From assembly GCF_000426625.1 (NCBI RefSeq), contig NZ_KE384548.1, positions 868,001-932,000 of the forward strand: DNA of 64,000 bases. The letters are read 5' to 3'. This document shows positions 32,421-41,189 of the stretch, one piece after another (position 1 is the stretch's first letter; each line of letters begins with the position of its first letter). A model generated the notes under the pieces. That model was not told where the DNA came from, did not search any database, and saw only the letters and a list, made by a program, of their open reading frames with translations. The translations under genes were made by a program, and so were the position numbers. Source of the DNA: Psychrilyobacter atlanticus DSM 19335 (lineage in GTDB: Bacteria > Fusobacteriota > Fusobacteriia > Fusobacteriales > Fusobacteriaceae).

Positions 32421-33845
32421 CTATTTATTCTTTTTTTTCAATAATTCTTTTCCAGAGATTCCAGGATTAGTCATATTATACACATCTAATATAACATCTA
32501 ATTCCTCATTAGTTAATAATCCTTTTTCTACTGTAAGTTCTCTTACAGTTCTTCCAGTTTTTAATGATTCTTTAGCAACTATAGATGCATTTTCATATCC
32601 TACATGAGGATTGATAGCAGTGATGATTCCAATTGAATTTTGAACCATCTCTTCAGTTCTCTCTGCATTAGGAGTAATTCCTTTGATACAGTTATAGTTA
32701 AGTGTTTGAGCACCATTTTTTAAGATTTGGATAGATTGGAATAAGTTGAAGAACAACACTGGTTCAAATACATTTAATTCCAATTGTCCAGCTTCTGCAG
32801 CCTTAGTTATTGTAAGGTCATTTCCAAATATTTGGAAAGAAACTTGATTCATTACTTCAGGTATAACAGGATTTACTTTTCCTGGCATAATAGATGATCC
32901 TGGTTGTTTCATAGGTAAATTGATCTCAAAGAATCCAGCTCTAGGTCCAGATGCCATCAATCTAAGGTCATTTGCCATCTTAGATAAGTTTACAGCACAC
33001 ACTTTTAATGCCGATGATAACCATACAAAACCATCTAAGTTTCTAGTTCCATCTACAAGGTCTGTACTCTGCTTAAAGTCCATCCCAGTTACTTCACCTA
33101 ATTTAGCAGCGATATCCTTTACATATGTAGTATCTGCATTTAATCCAGTTCCTACAGCTGTAGCTCCCATATTAACAAAGTAAAAATCTTCCAATGTTTC
33201 CTTTATTCTTTTTATATCTCTTCTTATAGGTCTAGCATAAGCTTTAAATTCTTGTCCTAATCTAATAGGGATAGCATCTTGAAGATGAGTTCTTCCCATT
33301 TTGATAACATGGTCAAATTCTGCTCCTTTTTCATATAAAGATTCTTTTAAACCTTCTAATTCACTTAATAGTGACTCACATAACTGTATTACAGTTAATT
33401 TTCCACTTGTAGGAATTACATCATTTGTTGATTGCCCATAATTAACATGATCATTAGGAGTAACAAATTCATATTTACCTAATTTCCCACCCATAAGTTC
33501 ATTGGCTCTATTAGCAATAACTTCGTTGATATTCATATTCATAGAAGTTCCTGCTCCACCTTGAATTACATCTGTGATAAATTGATCTTGGAATTTCCCA
33601 TCTATGATCTCTTCACTAGCTTGAATCATAGCGTCAGCAACATCTTTCTCTATTACTCCAGCTTCTGAGTTCATAAGTGATGTAGCTTTCTTTACCATTG
33701 CCATTGATTTAATAAATGTAGATGATAATTTGTATCCTGTGATACCAAAGTTATTTCTTGCTCTAAGTGATTGGATTCCATAATATGCATTTGCAGGGAC
33801 TTCCATTGTTCCCAATGAGTCTCCTTCAGTCCTAAATTTAATCAT
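32421..33845 (-). CDS. aspA: Aspartate ammonia-lyase (aspartase)
   Basis: A 474-residue member of the aspartase/fumarase C superfamily. The catalytic SS-loop reads GSSIMPGKVNPVIPEVMNQV near 320-340; GGAGTSMNMNINEVIANRA near 97-115, TPNDHVNYGQSTNDVIPTS near 128-146 and GRTHLQDAIPIRLGQEF near 187 match the family. AYYGIQSLRARNNF at the N-terminus and the S-T-N-D-V-I pattern favour aspartase over class II fumarase; a separate class I fumarase is encoded nearby at 36817-38335. It deaminates aspartate to fumarate. With malic enzyme and fumarase it forms a C4-acid cluster. No strong ribosome site other than AGGGGAA before ATG. Confidence 0.92.
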   Translation of the reverse strand: MIKFRTEGDSLGTMEVPANAYYGIQSLRARNNFGITGYKLSSTFIKSMAMVKKATSLMNSEAGVIEKDVADAMIQASEEIIDGKFQDQFITDVIQGGAGTSMNMNINEVIANRANELMGGKLGKYEFVTPNDHVNYGQSTNDVIPTSGKLTVIQLCESLLSELEGLKESLYEKGAEFDHVIKMGRTHLQDAIPIRLGQEFKAYARPIRRDIKRIKETLEDFYFVNMGATAVGTGLNADTTYVKDIAAKLGEVTGMDFKQSTDLVDGTRNLDGFVWLSSALKVCAVNLSKMANDLRLMASGPRAGFFEINLPMKQPGSSIMPGKVNPVIPEVMNQVSFQIFGNDLTITKAAEAGQLELNVFEPVLFFNLFQSIQILKNGAQTLNYNCIKGITPNAERTEEMVQNSIGIITAINPHVGYENASIVAKESLKTGRTVRELTVEKGLLTNEELDVILDVYNMTNPGISGKELLKKKNK

Positions 33846-34022
33846 TTTAATTCCCCTTTTAATATTTAATTTTTTAAATTAAACTTACATAATAAATTAT
33901 GCCTCTCTCCTAAATTAAATAGAAATATATATAAGTTTTATTTTAATTATTGATGTTTTATAATAATTAAATTTTTTTTAATACTAGATTTTTATTTAAA
34001 TCTAATAATACTAAAATTTAAA

Positions 34023-35213
34023 TTATTGTTTTCTAATTAAGTTGTTCTCTATAGCTATTTTTTTAACAGTTTCAGCTACTACAGATGCTACTCTTTCATC
34101 AAATGGACTAGGAATAATGTAGTCTGCTCTTAATTCCTCTTCCTTTAATACGTTAGCAATACCATATGCAGCTGCTATCTTCATCTCATCGTTAATTACT
34201 GTAGCTCCAGCTTCTAACGCACCTTTAAACAACCCTGGGAATGCCAATACATTGTTTACTTGGTTAGGATAATCTGATCTACCTGTTCCCACTACTGCTG
34301 CTCCAGCTTCTAACGCATCTTCAGGCATGATCTCAGGTGTAGGGTTTGCCATAGCTAAGATAATAGGATCTGTATTCATAGATCTAACCATATCTTTAGT
34401 TACCATTCCTGGTGCAGATACTCCTACAAATACGTCTGTTCCTTTAATCATTCCAGCAACTGTATCTTCCTCTAAGTTTTCTGGTGTATCTATAATATTT
34501 TGATCTAATAATTCCTTTACTAAGAATCTATATTTGTCATATTTATCCTGCGTTACAACACCTTTTGAGTTGTATGCGTATAATGATTTAACCCCTAATC
34601 CCTTAAGCATTCTAGCGATAGATGATCCAGCAGAACCAGTTCCGATCATAGATACTCTTAGGTCAGAGATATTCTTTCCTAATAATTTACATGAATTTAT
34701 TACTGCTGCTGTAGTAACTATTGCCGTACCATGTTGATCATCATGGAATACAGGAATATCTAACTCTTCGATTAATCTTCTTTCAATTTCAACACATTTA
34801 GGAGCTGCTATATCCTCTAAGTTTATTCCACCAAAAGTAGGTGCTAATAATTTACAAGTTCTGATAATTTCTTCAGTATCTGTAGTATCTAAACAGATAG
34901 GGAATGCGTCTACTCCTCCGAATTCTTTGAATAAAATTGCTTTTCCTTCCATTACTGGTAGTGCTGCTTCAGGACCGATATCTCCTAATCCTAATACTGC
35001 TGTACCATCAGTGATTACTGCTACCATGTTTCCTTTAGCTGTATACTTATAAACATCACTTTTATTTTCTGCTATTTTCTTACAAGGTTCTGCTACACCT
35101 GGTGAATAAGCTAAACTTAAATCCTCTCCATTTTTAACACTTACCTTTGAAATAACTTCAATTTTACCTCTGTTTTCGATGTGCAATTTTAACGATTCTT
35201 CATATACTGACAT
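34023..35213 (-). CDS. NAD(P)-dependent malic enzyme
   Basis: A 396-residue bacterial malic enzyme converting malate to pyruvate and CO2. Motifs: LSLAYSPGVAEPCKKIAENK near 30-50, AVITDGTAVLGLGDIGPEAALPVMEGKA near 65-92 (catalytic region and Mg site), PVFHDDQHGTAIV near 155-167, the Rossmann fingerprint MIGTGSAGSSIA near 185-196 and AMANPTPEI near 287. It is the short malic-enzyme form without a phosphotransacetylase domain. GGAGGAG lies before the ATG. It diverges from an RpiR-type regulator gene at 35769 across a 555-base gap and follows fumarase in the pathway sense. Confidence 0.94.
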   Translation of the reverse strand: MSVYEESLKLHIENRGKIEVISKVSVKNGEDLSLAYSPGVAEPCKKIAENKSDVYKYTAKGNMVAVITDGTAVLGLGDIGPEAALPVMEGKAILFKEFGGVDAFPICLDTTDTEEIIRTCKLLAPTFGGINLEDIAAPKCVEIERRLIEELDIPVFHDDQHGTAIVTTAAVINSCKLLGKNISDLRVSMIGTGSAGSSIARMLKGLGVKSLYAYNSKGVVTQDKYDKYRFLVKELLDQNIIDTPENLEEDTVAGMIKGTDVFVGVSAPGMVTKDMVRSMNTDPIILAMANPTPEIMPEDALEAGAAVVGTGRSDYPNQVNNVLAFPGLFKGALEAGATVINDEMKIAAAYGIANVLKEEELRADYIIPSPFDERVASVVAETVKKIAIENNLIRKQ

Positions 35214-35768
35214 AGTTATACTCCTCCGTTTTTCTTATTTTAATGACTCTTATCCTTAGTTTATCTCTATAAATGGTTTTTTACTAGCTTTTTTTAATTT
35301 ATTTATTATTTTTTTAATTTTATAATTTCCTAAATTAATTTTTCTAATCACGCTGATTTTTATCCATCTTATAGAAAACTTTCGAATTATTTTATATTGC
35401 TTTTCCAATATTTTTTATAATCATTGAAATAAAATTCGACTTAATTCTAAACTATTTTACTTTTTTCATTCAAATTTAATGACCGTTAAAAAAATATGTA
35501 CAATTTCAGTTTTTCTAACTAAATGTATATTACAAAAAGTCATAAAAAATGTCAATATATTTTTGAATAAAATTATTCATTTTTTTTATTTTGAAGAATT
35601 TAAATCTTAAAACGTTCAAAATGAGCAATCAAATATCAAATATAATCCCTTCTTTTACTTCTAGAATTCTTGACAAACGAGGAGAAAAATTATATCCTAA
35701 ATCAAATATAAAAAAATAAGTTTTTTTAAGTAAACAGGCTATTTTAAAGGTAATCAGAAGGAGGAGAC
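35214..35768. other. 555-base AT-rich divergent promoter region
   Basis: Separates malic enzyme (minus) from the RpiR-type regulator (plus). No plausible small gene is seen. It contains a sigma-70 promoter for the regulator at 35670-35698 and an AAAACGTT element at 35611-35618. Its length suggests several regulator sites. Confidence 0.5.
35670..35698 (+). promoter_or_regulatory. Sigma-70 promoter of RpiR-type regulator
   Basis: TTGACA at 35670-35675 (perfect -35), 17-base spacer, TATCCT at 35693-35698. Confidence 0.7.
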
Positions 35769-36632
35769 ATGAAAAAAAACAAGTTTAATTTAGAAGAAAA
35801 AATTCAAAATATGGTATTAAATCTTCCACCAAAACAGAGAAAGCTGGCAGGGTATATTTTGAAGAATCTGAAGCCGTGTGCCTTCATGACCTCTACAGCT
35901 TTAGGTACAGCTGCAGGAGTAAGTGAATCTACAGTAATAAGGTTTGCTTCATACATGGGATATAAAGGGTACCCTGATTTCCAACAGGAATTGAGAGAAT
36001 CCCTGAAAAATGAATTATCTGCTTTGGATAAATTTTCCATAGAAAAAGTTGAAGATACATCTACCGCCTACCAGGAGATCTTTGAATCAGAGGTCGGAAT
36101 AATCAACAGAACACTAAAAGAGTTATCTTCTGAAACTTTTAATAATGCAGTAGAAGCTCTCTACGATAAGGAAAGTATCCTCACAGTGGGATTTAAGGGA
36201 TCTTACTGCCTTTCTAGCTATGCAGGCTATAATCTTAGCAAGATTCATGCTAAGGTACTTATTATAGACGACTGGAACGAAAGATGGTTTAACTATTTAA
36301 ATGATCTCAATGAGAATACAGCTGCTATACTCTTTGGATTTCCAAGGTATCCCCAGAATGTGTTAACGATCGCAGAAACTCTGAAAAAAAGAGGAGTACC
36401 TCTCATAGTAGTTACAGATAGTGTAGTTTCACCTTTAGCTGAGTATGCAGATTTCTTATTTATTATCCCTGTAAAAAAAGCCTTCTTTGTAGATCACCTT
36501 TCTGCAGTAATGTGTCTCATAAATGCTCTGATTTTTTCCCTTTCCTATAAAGATAAAGAAAAAACAGAAAAGTACCTCAAGAGATTTGAGAAATTTGTCA
36601 ATGAAAATAATTTCTTTGTTAAAAGTGACTAA
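35769..36632 (+). CDS. MurR/RpiR-family regulator (HTH + SIS domain)
   Basis: A 287-residue regulator. The N-terminal HTH_6 domain covers about 1-78 (NLPPKQRKLAGYILKNL, TSTALGTAAGVSESTVIRFA, YMGYKGYPDFQQEL). The SIS domain covers about 110-260, with ILTVGFKGSYCLSSYAGYNL and LFGFPRYPQNVLTIAETLKKRGVPLIVVTDS-type sequence in two runs. SIS domains bind phosphosugars or related ligands. Lying between malic enzyme and fumarase, it is a candidate regulator of the C4-acid genes, though RpiR proteins more often control sugar metabolism. Its stop codon TAA is the first part of dispersed repeat copy B. Confidence 0.9.
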   Translation: MKKNKFNLEEKIQNMVLNLPPKQRKLAGYILKNLKPCAFMTSTALGTAAGVSESTVIRFASYMGYKGYPDFQQELRESLKNELSALDKFSIEKVEDTSTAYQEIFESEVGIINRTLKELSSETFNNAVEALYDKESILTVGFKGSYCLSSYAGYNLSKIHAKVLIIDDWNERWFNYLNDLNENTAAILFGFPRYPQNVLTIAETLKKRGVPLIVVTDSVVSPLAEYADFLFIIPVKKAFFVDHLSAVMCLINALIFSLSYKDKEKTEKYLKRFEKFVNENNFFVKSD

Positions 36633-36698
36633 AAAAGCAACGTGACGTTGCATCCAAACAAACACAATCTAAATTTTTATAATTTTTATCTCAAAACT
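36630..36698 (+). repeat. Dispersed hairpin repeat, copy B (best copy)
   Basis: Starts with the regulator stop codon: TAAAAAAGCAACGTGACGTTGC, a perfect 15-base hairpin (GCAACGT-G-ACGTTGC) followed by ATCCAAACAAACACAATCT and an AT-rich tail. Copies A (3804), C (32251), D (25186-25251, minus) and E (53148) share the sequence to differing extents. Confidence 0.8.
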
Positions 36699-36723
36699 CT
36701 ATGTTTATGTAAATTTCTCAAAC

Positions 36724-36764
36724 TAAAAAAATCCCTTACTTAACTAGTAGTTAAGTAAGGGATT
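36724..36764 (-). terminator. Terminator of fumarase operon
   Basis: Perfect 17-base arms (36730-36746 and 36748-36764) with a single central base; on the minus strand followed by seven T. It lies 53 bases after the fumarase beta stop codon. Confidence 0.92.
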
Positions 36765-36816
36765 AGAAATAAAAAAATATTTATCCTATTAAATCTCTAT
36801 AATTTTTTCTTTTTAA

Positions 36817-37365
36817 TTAATCTTCACGATTAAATTCTTTTTGACCCATTTCATAAAGATCATTTCCATAGATGTCATTTATAACGATGGCAGGAAAATC
36901 TACTACTTCCATCTTTCTGATAGCTTCAGCTCCTAAATCATCATATGCAATAACTTCAGCTTTTTTAATAGATTTTGCTATAAGAGCTGCTGCTCCGCCT
37001 ACTGCTGCAAAATATACAGCTTTATGTTTTTTTATGTATCCTTTTACTTCATCACTTCTAGCACCCTTTCCAATCATTCCCTTTAATCCAACTTCAATTA
37101 ATCTTGGTGCATATGGATCCATTCTATAAGAAGTTGTTGGTCCTGCACTTCCGATTGCATTTCCTGGCTTAGCAGGAGTTGGTCCTACATAATAAATTAT
37201 TTGTCCCTTTGGATCAAATGGTAATTCTTTTCCTTCGTCCAATAATTTAACCAATCTTGCATGGGCTGCATCTCTTGCTGTATATATAGTTCCAGAGATC
37301 AGCACTGTATCTCCTGTTTTTAGTTTTTCTACATCACTATCTTTTAATGGTGTTGTTAATTTCAT
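36817..37365 (-). CDS. Class I fumarate hydratase, beta (C-terminal) subunit
   Basis: A 182-residue beta subunit of two-subunit, Fe-S fumarase. Landmarks: LKTGDTVLISGTIYTARDAAH near 15-35, GQIIYYVGPTPAKPGNAIGSAGPTTSYRMD near 53-82 in consecutive blocks, MIGKGARS, AVYFAAVGGAAALIAKSIK and the C-terminal DFPAIVINDIYGNDLY. It reversibly hydrates fumarate to malate together with the alpha subunit encoded 127 bases upstream on the same strand. AGGAGG-type ribosome site (GGAGGTTATAGA) before ATG. L(+)-tartrate dehydratase is a related alternative, but the C4 context favours fumarase. Confidence 0.92.
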   Translation of the reverse strand: MKLTTPLKDSDVEKLKTGDTVLISGTIYTARDAAHARLVKLLDEGKELPFDPKGQIIYYVGPTPAKPGNAIGSAGPTTSYRMDPYAPRLIEVGLKGMIGKGARSDEVKGYIKKHKAVYFAAVGGAAALIAKSIKKAEVIAYDDLGAEAIRKMEVVDFPAIVINDIYGNDLYEMGQKEFNRED

Positions 37366-37492
37366 TCTATAACCTCCATATATTAAATTCTAAAATTCTT
37401 TTACGTTGAGTATTATAAATTAATTTAAAATACTCAATATAATTTTTTTATTCGCAGTTTAATTTATTAATCCCAATAATTTTAAGACACTC

Positions 37493-38335
37493 TTATAAGA
37501 TTATTTCCTTATGTCTAGCAGCATGACAGTTTAAGTTAATGGCAACCGGTAATGACGCAATATGACAAGGGTAAGTTTCTACCTTTACTGATAATGCTGT
37601 ATTTCTTCCACCTAATCCCATAGGTCCTACTCCTGTTTTATTTACTAACTCCAATAATTCATCTTCTAATTTAGCATTTATTGGATTAGAACTACTGTCA
37701 TTAACGTCTCTCATTAAAGATTCTTTAGCTAACAATGCAGCTTTTTCGAAAGAACCTCCGATTCCTACACCTACAATAATTGGAGGACATGGATTTCCAC
37801 CAGCTTTTTTAATTGTTTCTACAACAAATTCTTTAATCCCTTCGATACCATCAGCTGGCTTTAGCATTCTTATAGCACTCATATTCTCACTTCCGCCGCC
37901 CTTTGGTGCTACGATAATCTTCACTTTATCGCTTCCAGGCACTAACTTAGTATGGATAATCCCAGGTGTGTTATCTTTTGTATTTACTCTATCCAATGGA
38001 TCTTTTACAACTGATTTTCTCAAGAATCCTTTTTCATAACCTCTTCTGATTCCTTCATTTACAGCTTCATATATATCTCCATCCATATAAACCTCTGTAC
38101 CAATTTCTAAAAATACTACTACTATTCCAGTATCCTGGCACATAGGCACTTCATTTTCTTGAGCAATTTCATGATTAGTTACAATTTGCTTTAATATATT
38201 TTTTCCTACAGGAGAATCTTCAGTTTCAGCAATTTTTTTTAAATTATTTAAAACATCAGAACCCAGGTAAAAATTTGCTTCCATACACATTTTTTCTACA
38301 GCATTCGTCACTTTATTTAAATCCAAATTTTTCAT
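37493..38335 (-). CDS. Class I fumarate hydratase, alpha (N-terminal) subunit
   Basis: A 280-residue alpha subunit carrying the [4Fe-4S] cluster. Cysteine-containing motifs are visible: EVPMCQDTGIVVVF near 60-75, AGGNPCPPIIVGVGIGGSFE near 180-200 and CHIASLPVAINLNCHAARHKE at the end. The start is ATG 38335 because GAGGTGG lies 5 bases before it; an in-frame GTG 27 bases earlier has no ribosome site. It is transcribed with the beta subunit. The oxygen-sensitive class I enzyme suits an anaerobe. The 240 bases upstream, shared with the divergent SIR2-like gene, hold both promoters. Confidence 0.93.
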   Translation of the reverse strand: MKNLDLNKVTNAVEKMCMEANFYLGSDVLNNLKKIAETEDSPVGKNILKQIVTNHEIAQENEVPMCQDTGIVVVFLEIGTEVYMDGDIYEAVNEGIRRGYEKGFLRKSVVKDPLDRVNTKDNTPGIIHTKLVPGSDKVKIIVAPKGGGSENMSAIRMLKPADGIEGIKEFVVETIKKAGGNPCPPIIVGVGIGGSFEKAALLAKESLMRDVNDSSSNPINAKLEDELLELVNKTGVGPMGLGGRNTALSVKVETYPCHIASLPVAINLNCHAARHKEIIL

Positions 38336-38601
38336 ACAACCACCTCTTAAATTATTTAGCACGATATCAATTTAGTCTTTCCAATATCACTTTTTTAACA
38401 TTTTTAATTATCATCAAACAAATTTCACTTTAATACTACACTATTTAACTTTATTTTTCAATCAACTTAACGACACTTTGAAAATATATATATATATTAA
38501 CAAAAGTAATAAATTATATATATGCATTTATTAAATTTCATTGTGAATAGAGGAAAAATAAAGTATAATTAATCGAATATATTTATGCAGGAGGGAACGA
38601 T

Positions 38602-40821
38602 TTGGAAATTTTTAAAAATGTAAATTATAACAATTATGCACTTTGGATAGGTGATAATATAAATAAAAAATTAAATATTCCTACAAAAAATGAGTTAGCC
38701 TTAACAATCTTCAAAGAACTCAGTGAGGATATAAAGAAAAAGGTGGAAAATAAAGAGAGACTGACCGAAGTTTCCCAGGTGTTTTTAGATAGTGCTACTG
38801 GAAATATGCTAAATTTAATCTCGCTTCTTAGCAGTGAGTTAGAACTAGAAGATAGGCCAAATCCCTATTCCTATCTTTCAGAAATAGGTGCTATAGATAC
38901 TATAATCACCCATGACCATTCTGAAATTTTAGAATCTATATGGAAAGAAGGAGAGATCCATAACGTCTTTTGCGAAAAAGAACTCACAAGATCTAATGTT
39001 AACTTATTTAAGATCTTAGGAGATTATAACCATACAGAAAGGATAATATTAACTTCTCAAAATATGAGAAAAGTTAAGAAATTAAAATTATATGATCATT
39101 TTTGGAAAAAATTGAATGGAGAATTAGAAAATAAAAATTTGATCTTACTAGGAGTTAACCTAGATGAAGACACCAAAGATATTCTTAGTCTGGTATTTTC
39201 TAAAACAAATTTATTAAATACAGCTAGATATTTTGTAACTTCTAACCCTATCTCTTTAGAGGACGAATCATGGTTAATTTCAAATGAATTTGAATTTATC
39301 TACGAAGATGACTTAAACTTTGTAAAAAAAATGGCTTTATATTTTAATAATGAAAATATAGACACCATAAAAAAAGAGATTGATTTAGTTGAGGATATAG
39401 AAAATATTCAATCGATTGAGATCGAAGGTAACAATCAGATTGAAGAGAGTAAACTAAATACCAAAATTTTAGAAGAAATCGTAGAAAAAGTAATGGTTGA
39501 AGAAGAAAAAAGTGAAAATATAGAAGAAGTACAATTAAAAATATTTGAAAAGGAAGAAGACGCCACAGTAATCGATGAAAAAACAAATAATCTAGAGGTC
39601 CATGAAATAGCTGTAGACAAGGAAGAAAAAGTAATTGAAGAGTCTTTCGAGACTCTAGAAATAAATGTAGAGGTTCAAACAACAACGGTCAAATCAGTGG
39701 AAGAAATAGAAGAAACAGCAATTGAAGATACCTTTGAGGCTGTAGAAAAAAAGATCAAGGTTGAAACAATAAAGCTTCAGTCTACTGAAGTGGAAGAAGA
39801 AATTCCCACAGCAACTGATGAAAAAGATGAAACTATAATTGATAGTGCCTTTGAGGCTATAGAGGAACATATCGAGATTGAAAGAGCAGAAGCCGAACTA
39901 ACAGAAGAGAAATATATAGTAGAAAACTTAGAAATCCCTCTATACCTAGATGAGAAGACACTAAAAGGGGAAATAATTGAAACTGAAGTCAGAAACAGAC
40001 AAAGAAGATTAGTTGAGTTTAGGGAAAAAAGATACCCGTCTTACAAAGTTGATGATTTTTCAGAAATCAACCACTATAAAGCCCTGGATATAAAAGTTCC
40101 CTTTGAATCTGCTGAATTTCCTCAGGTAAAATTAGAGAAAAAAATATTTGCTGGAAAGGTAGATATAAAATGTAATGACCAGACAATCTATGGAGTTGCA
40201 ATTAAATCTCATATGTCGGGTAAATATCAAGTTGTAGATTTTAAAAATCATGATTTCACTTTAAGACTTCTATTAGAAGGCGACAAAGTCATGAAGTTTG
40301 CCTATAAAATTTCTGAAAATACAGTTAATATCAAGGGAAGAAATATTTATATATTCTTTAAAAACTTATTCAGCGGATTTGAATTGAATTTTAAAAGTAA
40401 AAAAATTAGTGGAAATTTCAAGGTTATTTCAAGTGAACATGTAGAAAAATTAGATATAATTTTAGACACAATAGATAAATATCTGTCTATAAAGAAACAG
40501 ATAAAGACTAGAGACATTAATTTAAAAGAACTTCTAAAAAATACTAGAAGTTTACAGGTCTTATTTAGCTATTATAACAATACTCCCAAGCTAACAACTG
40601 GAAACATTACCATCAGAACTAGTTTTTCAGGAGATATAAGTAAGATAGAAAAACTTGTACTAAGCTATCCTATCAGTATCAACTTTTTAGGATTTACAAG
40701 ATCATTTATAGAATCAACTGAGATTGAGATAAATAGTTCAAATATAAGCTATACAGAAAATCAATTAGAAGTACAGGCTTTCAATGCTGTTCAAAATACA
40801 ACATATAAAAAAATCATATAA
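38602..40821 (+). CDS. SIR2-like protein with acidic repeats and novel C-terminal domain, 739 aa
   Basis: Residues about 8-250 resemble the SIR2-like fold of bacterial SIR2-family proteins: YALWIGDNINKKLNIPTKNE at 12-31, GAIDTIITHDHSEILESIW at 96-114, FKILGDYNHTERIILTSQ at 136-153 and NKNLILLGVNLDEDTKDIL at 177-195. The usual catalytic histidine of the I-H-G-D motif is leucine (L139), so NAD hydrolysis is doubtful. Residues 255-460 are glutamate-rich and hold three copies of a 16-residue unit (343-358, 372-387, 411-426; core I-[ED]-x-[SAT]-F-E-[AT]-[LVI]-E). Residues 465-739 form a beta-rich domain I do not recognise. Start TTG follows GGAGGG. No signal peptide. Role unknown; it stands alone. 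Confidence 0.6.
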   Translation: MEIFKNVNYNNYALWIGDNINKKLNIPTKNELALTIFKELSEDIKKKVENKERLTEVSQVFLDSATGNMLNLISLLSSELELEDRPNPYSYLSEIGAIDTIITHDHSEILESIWKEGEIHNVFCEKELTRSNVNLFKILGDYNHTERIILTSQNMRKVKKLKLYDHFWKKLNGELENKNLILLGVNLDEDTKDILSLVFSKTNLLNTARYFVTSNPISLEDESWLISNEFEFIYEDDLNFVKKMALYFNNENIDTIKKEIDLVEDIENIQSIEIEGNNQIEESKLNTKILEEIVEKVMVEEEKSENIEEVQLKIFEKEEDATVIDEKTNNLEVHEIAVDKEEKVIEESFETLEINVEVQTTTVKSVEEIEETAIEDTFEAVEKKIKVETIKLQSTEVEEEIPTATDEKDETIIDSAFEAIEEHIEIERAEAELTEEKYIVENLEIPLYLDEKTLKGEIIETEVRNRQRRLVEFREKRYPSYKVDDFSEINHYKALDIKVPFESAEFPQVKLEKKIFAGKVDIKCNDQTIYGVAIKSHMSGKYQVVDFKNHDFTLRLLLEGDKVMKFAYKISENTVNIKGRNIYIFFKNLFSGFELNFKSKKISGNFKVISSEHVEKLDIILDTIDKYLSIKKQIKTRDINLKELLKNTRSLQVLFSYYNNTPKLTTGNITIRTSFSGDISKIEKLVLSYPISINFLGFTRSFIESTEIEINSSNISYTENQLEVQAFNAVQNTTYKKII

Positions 40822-40828
40822 TAAAAAT

Positions 40829-40863
40829 AGAGGGTAGTGATCTGTTGATCATTACCCTCTTAT
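40829..40863. terminator. Bidirectional terminator after SIR2-like gene
   Basis: AGAGGGTA-g-TGATC (40829-40842) pairs with GATCA-t-TACCCTCT (40847-40860). The T-tract is better on the minus strand, serving the convergent lipoprotein gene ending at 40867. Confidence 0.88.
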
Positions 40864-40866
40864 AAA

Positions 40867-41178
40867 TTATTCTTTTATTACTTCAATAGACTGAACTTCT
40901 AAATATTCAGGCCCTGAATCTACAGGATATCCATCCTTTAAAGTTCCTCTTACCTCTACTTTTTTTCCCTCATACTTATCTAAATTAACCTTTTCACCAC
41001 TTAAAGCAGTCAATGGTTTACCTGTATCATCTGATAAAACATGGGTACCATACATCCAGGTAGACATCTGTATAGTAGTTAGAATTCCCTCTCTCTTTAT
41101 ACCTTCATCTTTAACTCTATTTGAAGTACAGCCTCCTAAGACCATCAAACATACTCCTATTAAAATTAGCTTTTTCAT
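40867..41178 (-). CDS. Small lipoprotein with OB-like domain, 103 aa
   Basis: A 103-residue lipoprotein: signal peptide with lipobox VLGGC (Cys about 17). The mature part (GILTTIQMSTWMYGTHVLSD, GEKVNLDKYEGKKVEVRGTL, PEYLEVQSIEVIKE) has the strand pattern of a small OB-fold domain as found in several secreted bacterial proteins. I cannot give a function. It follows the nucleoside kinase gene by 11 bases on the same strand and is presumably co-transcribed. A GGAGGT site precedes ATG. Confidence 0.75.
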   Translation of the reverse strand: MKKLILIGVCLMVLGGCTSNRVKDEGIKREGILTTIQMSTWMYGTHVLSDDTGKPLTALSGEKVNLDKYEGKKVEVRGTLKDGYPVDSGPEYLEVQSIEVIKE

Positions 41179-41189
41179 AAAACCTCCAT

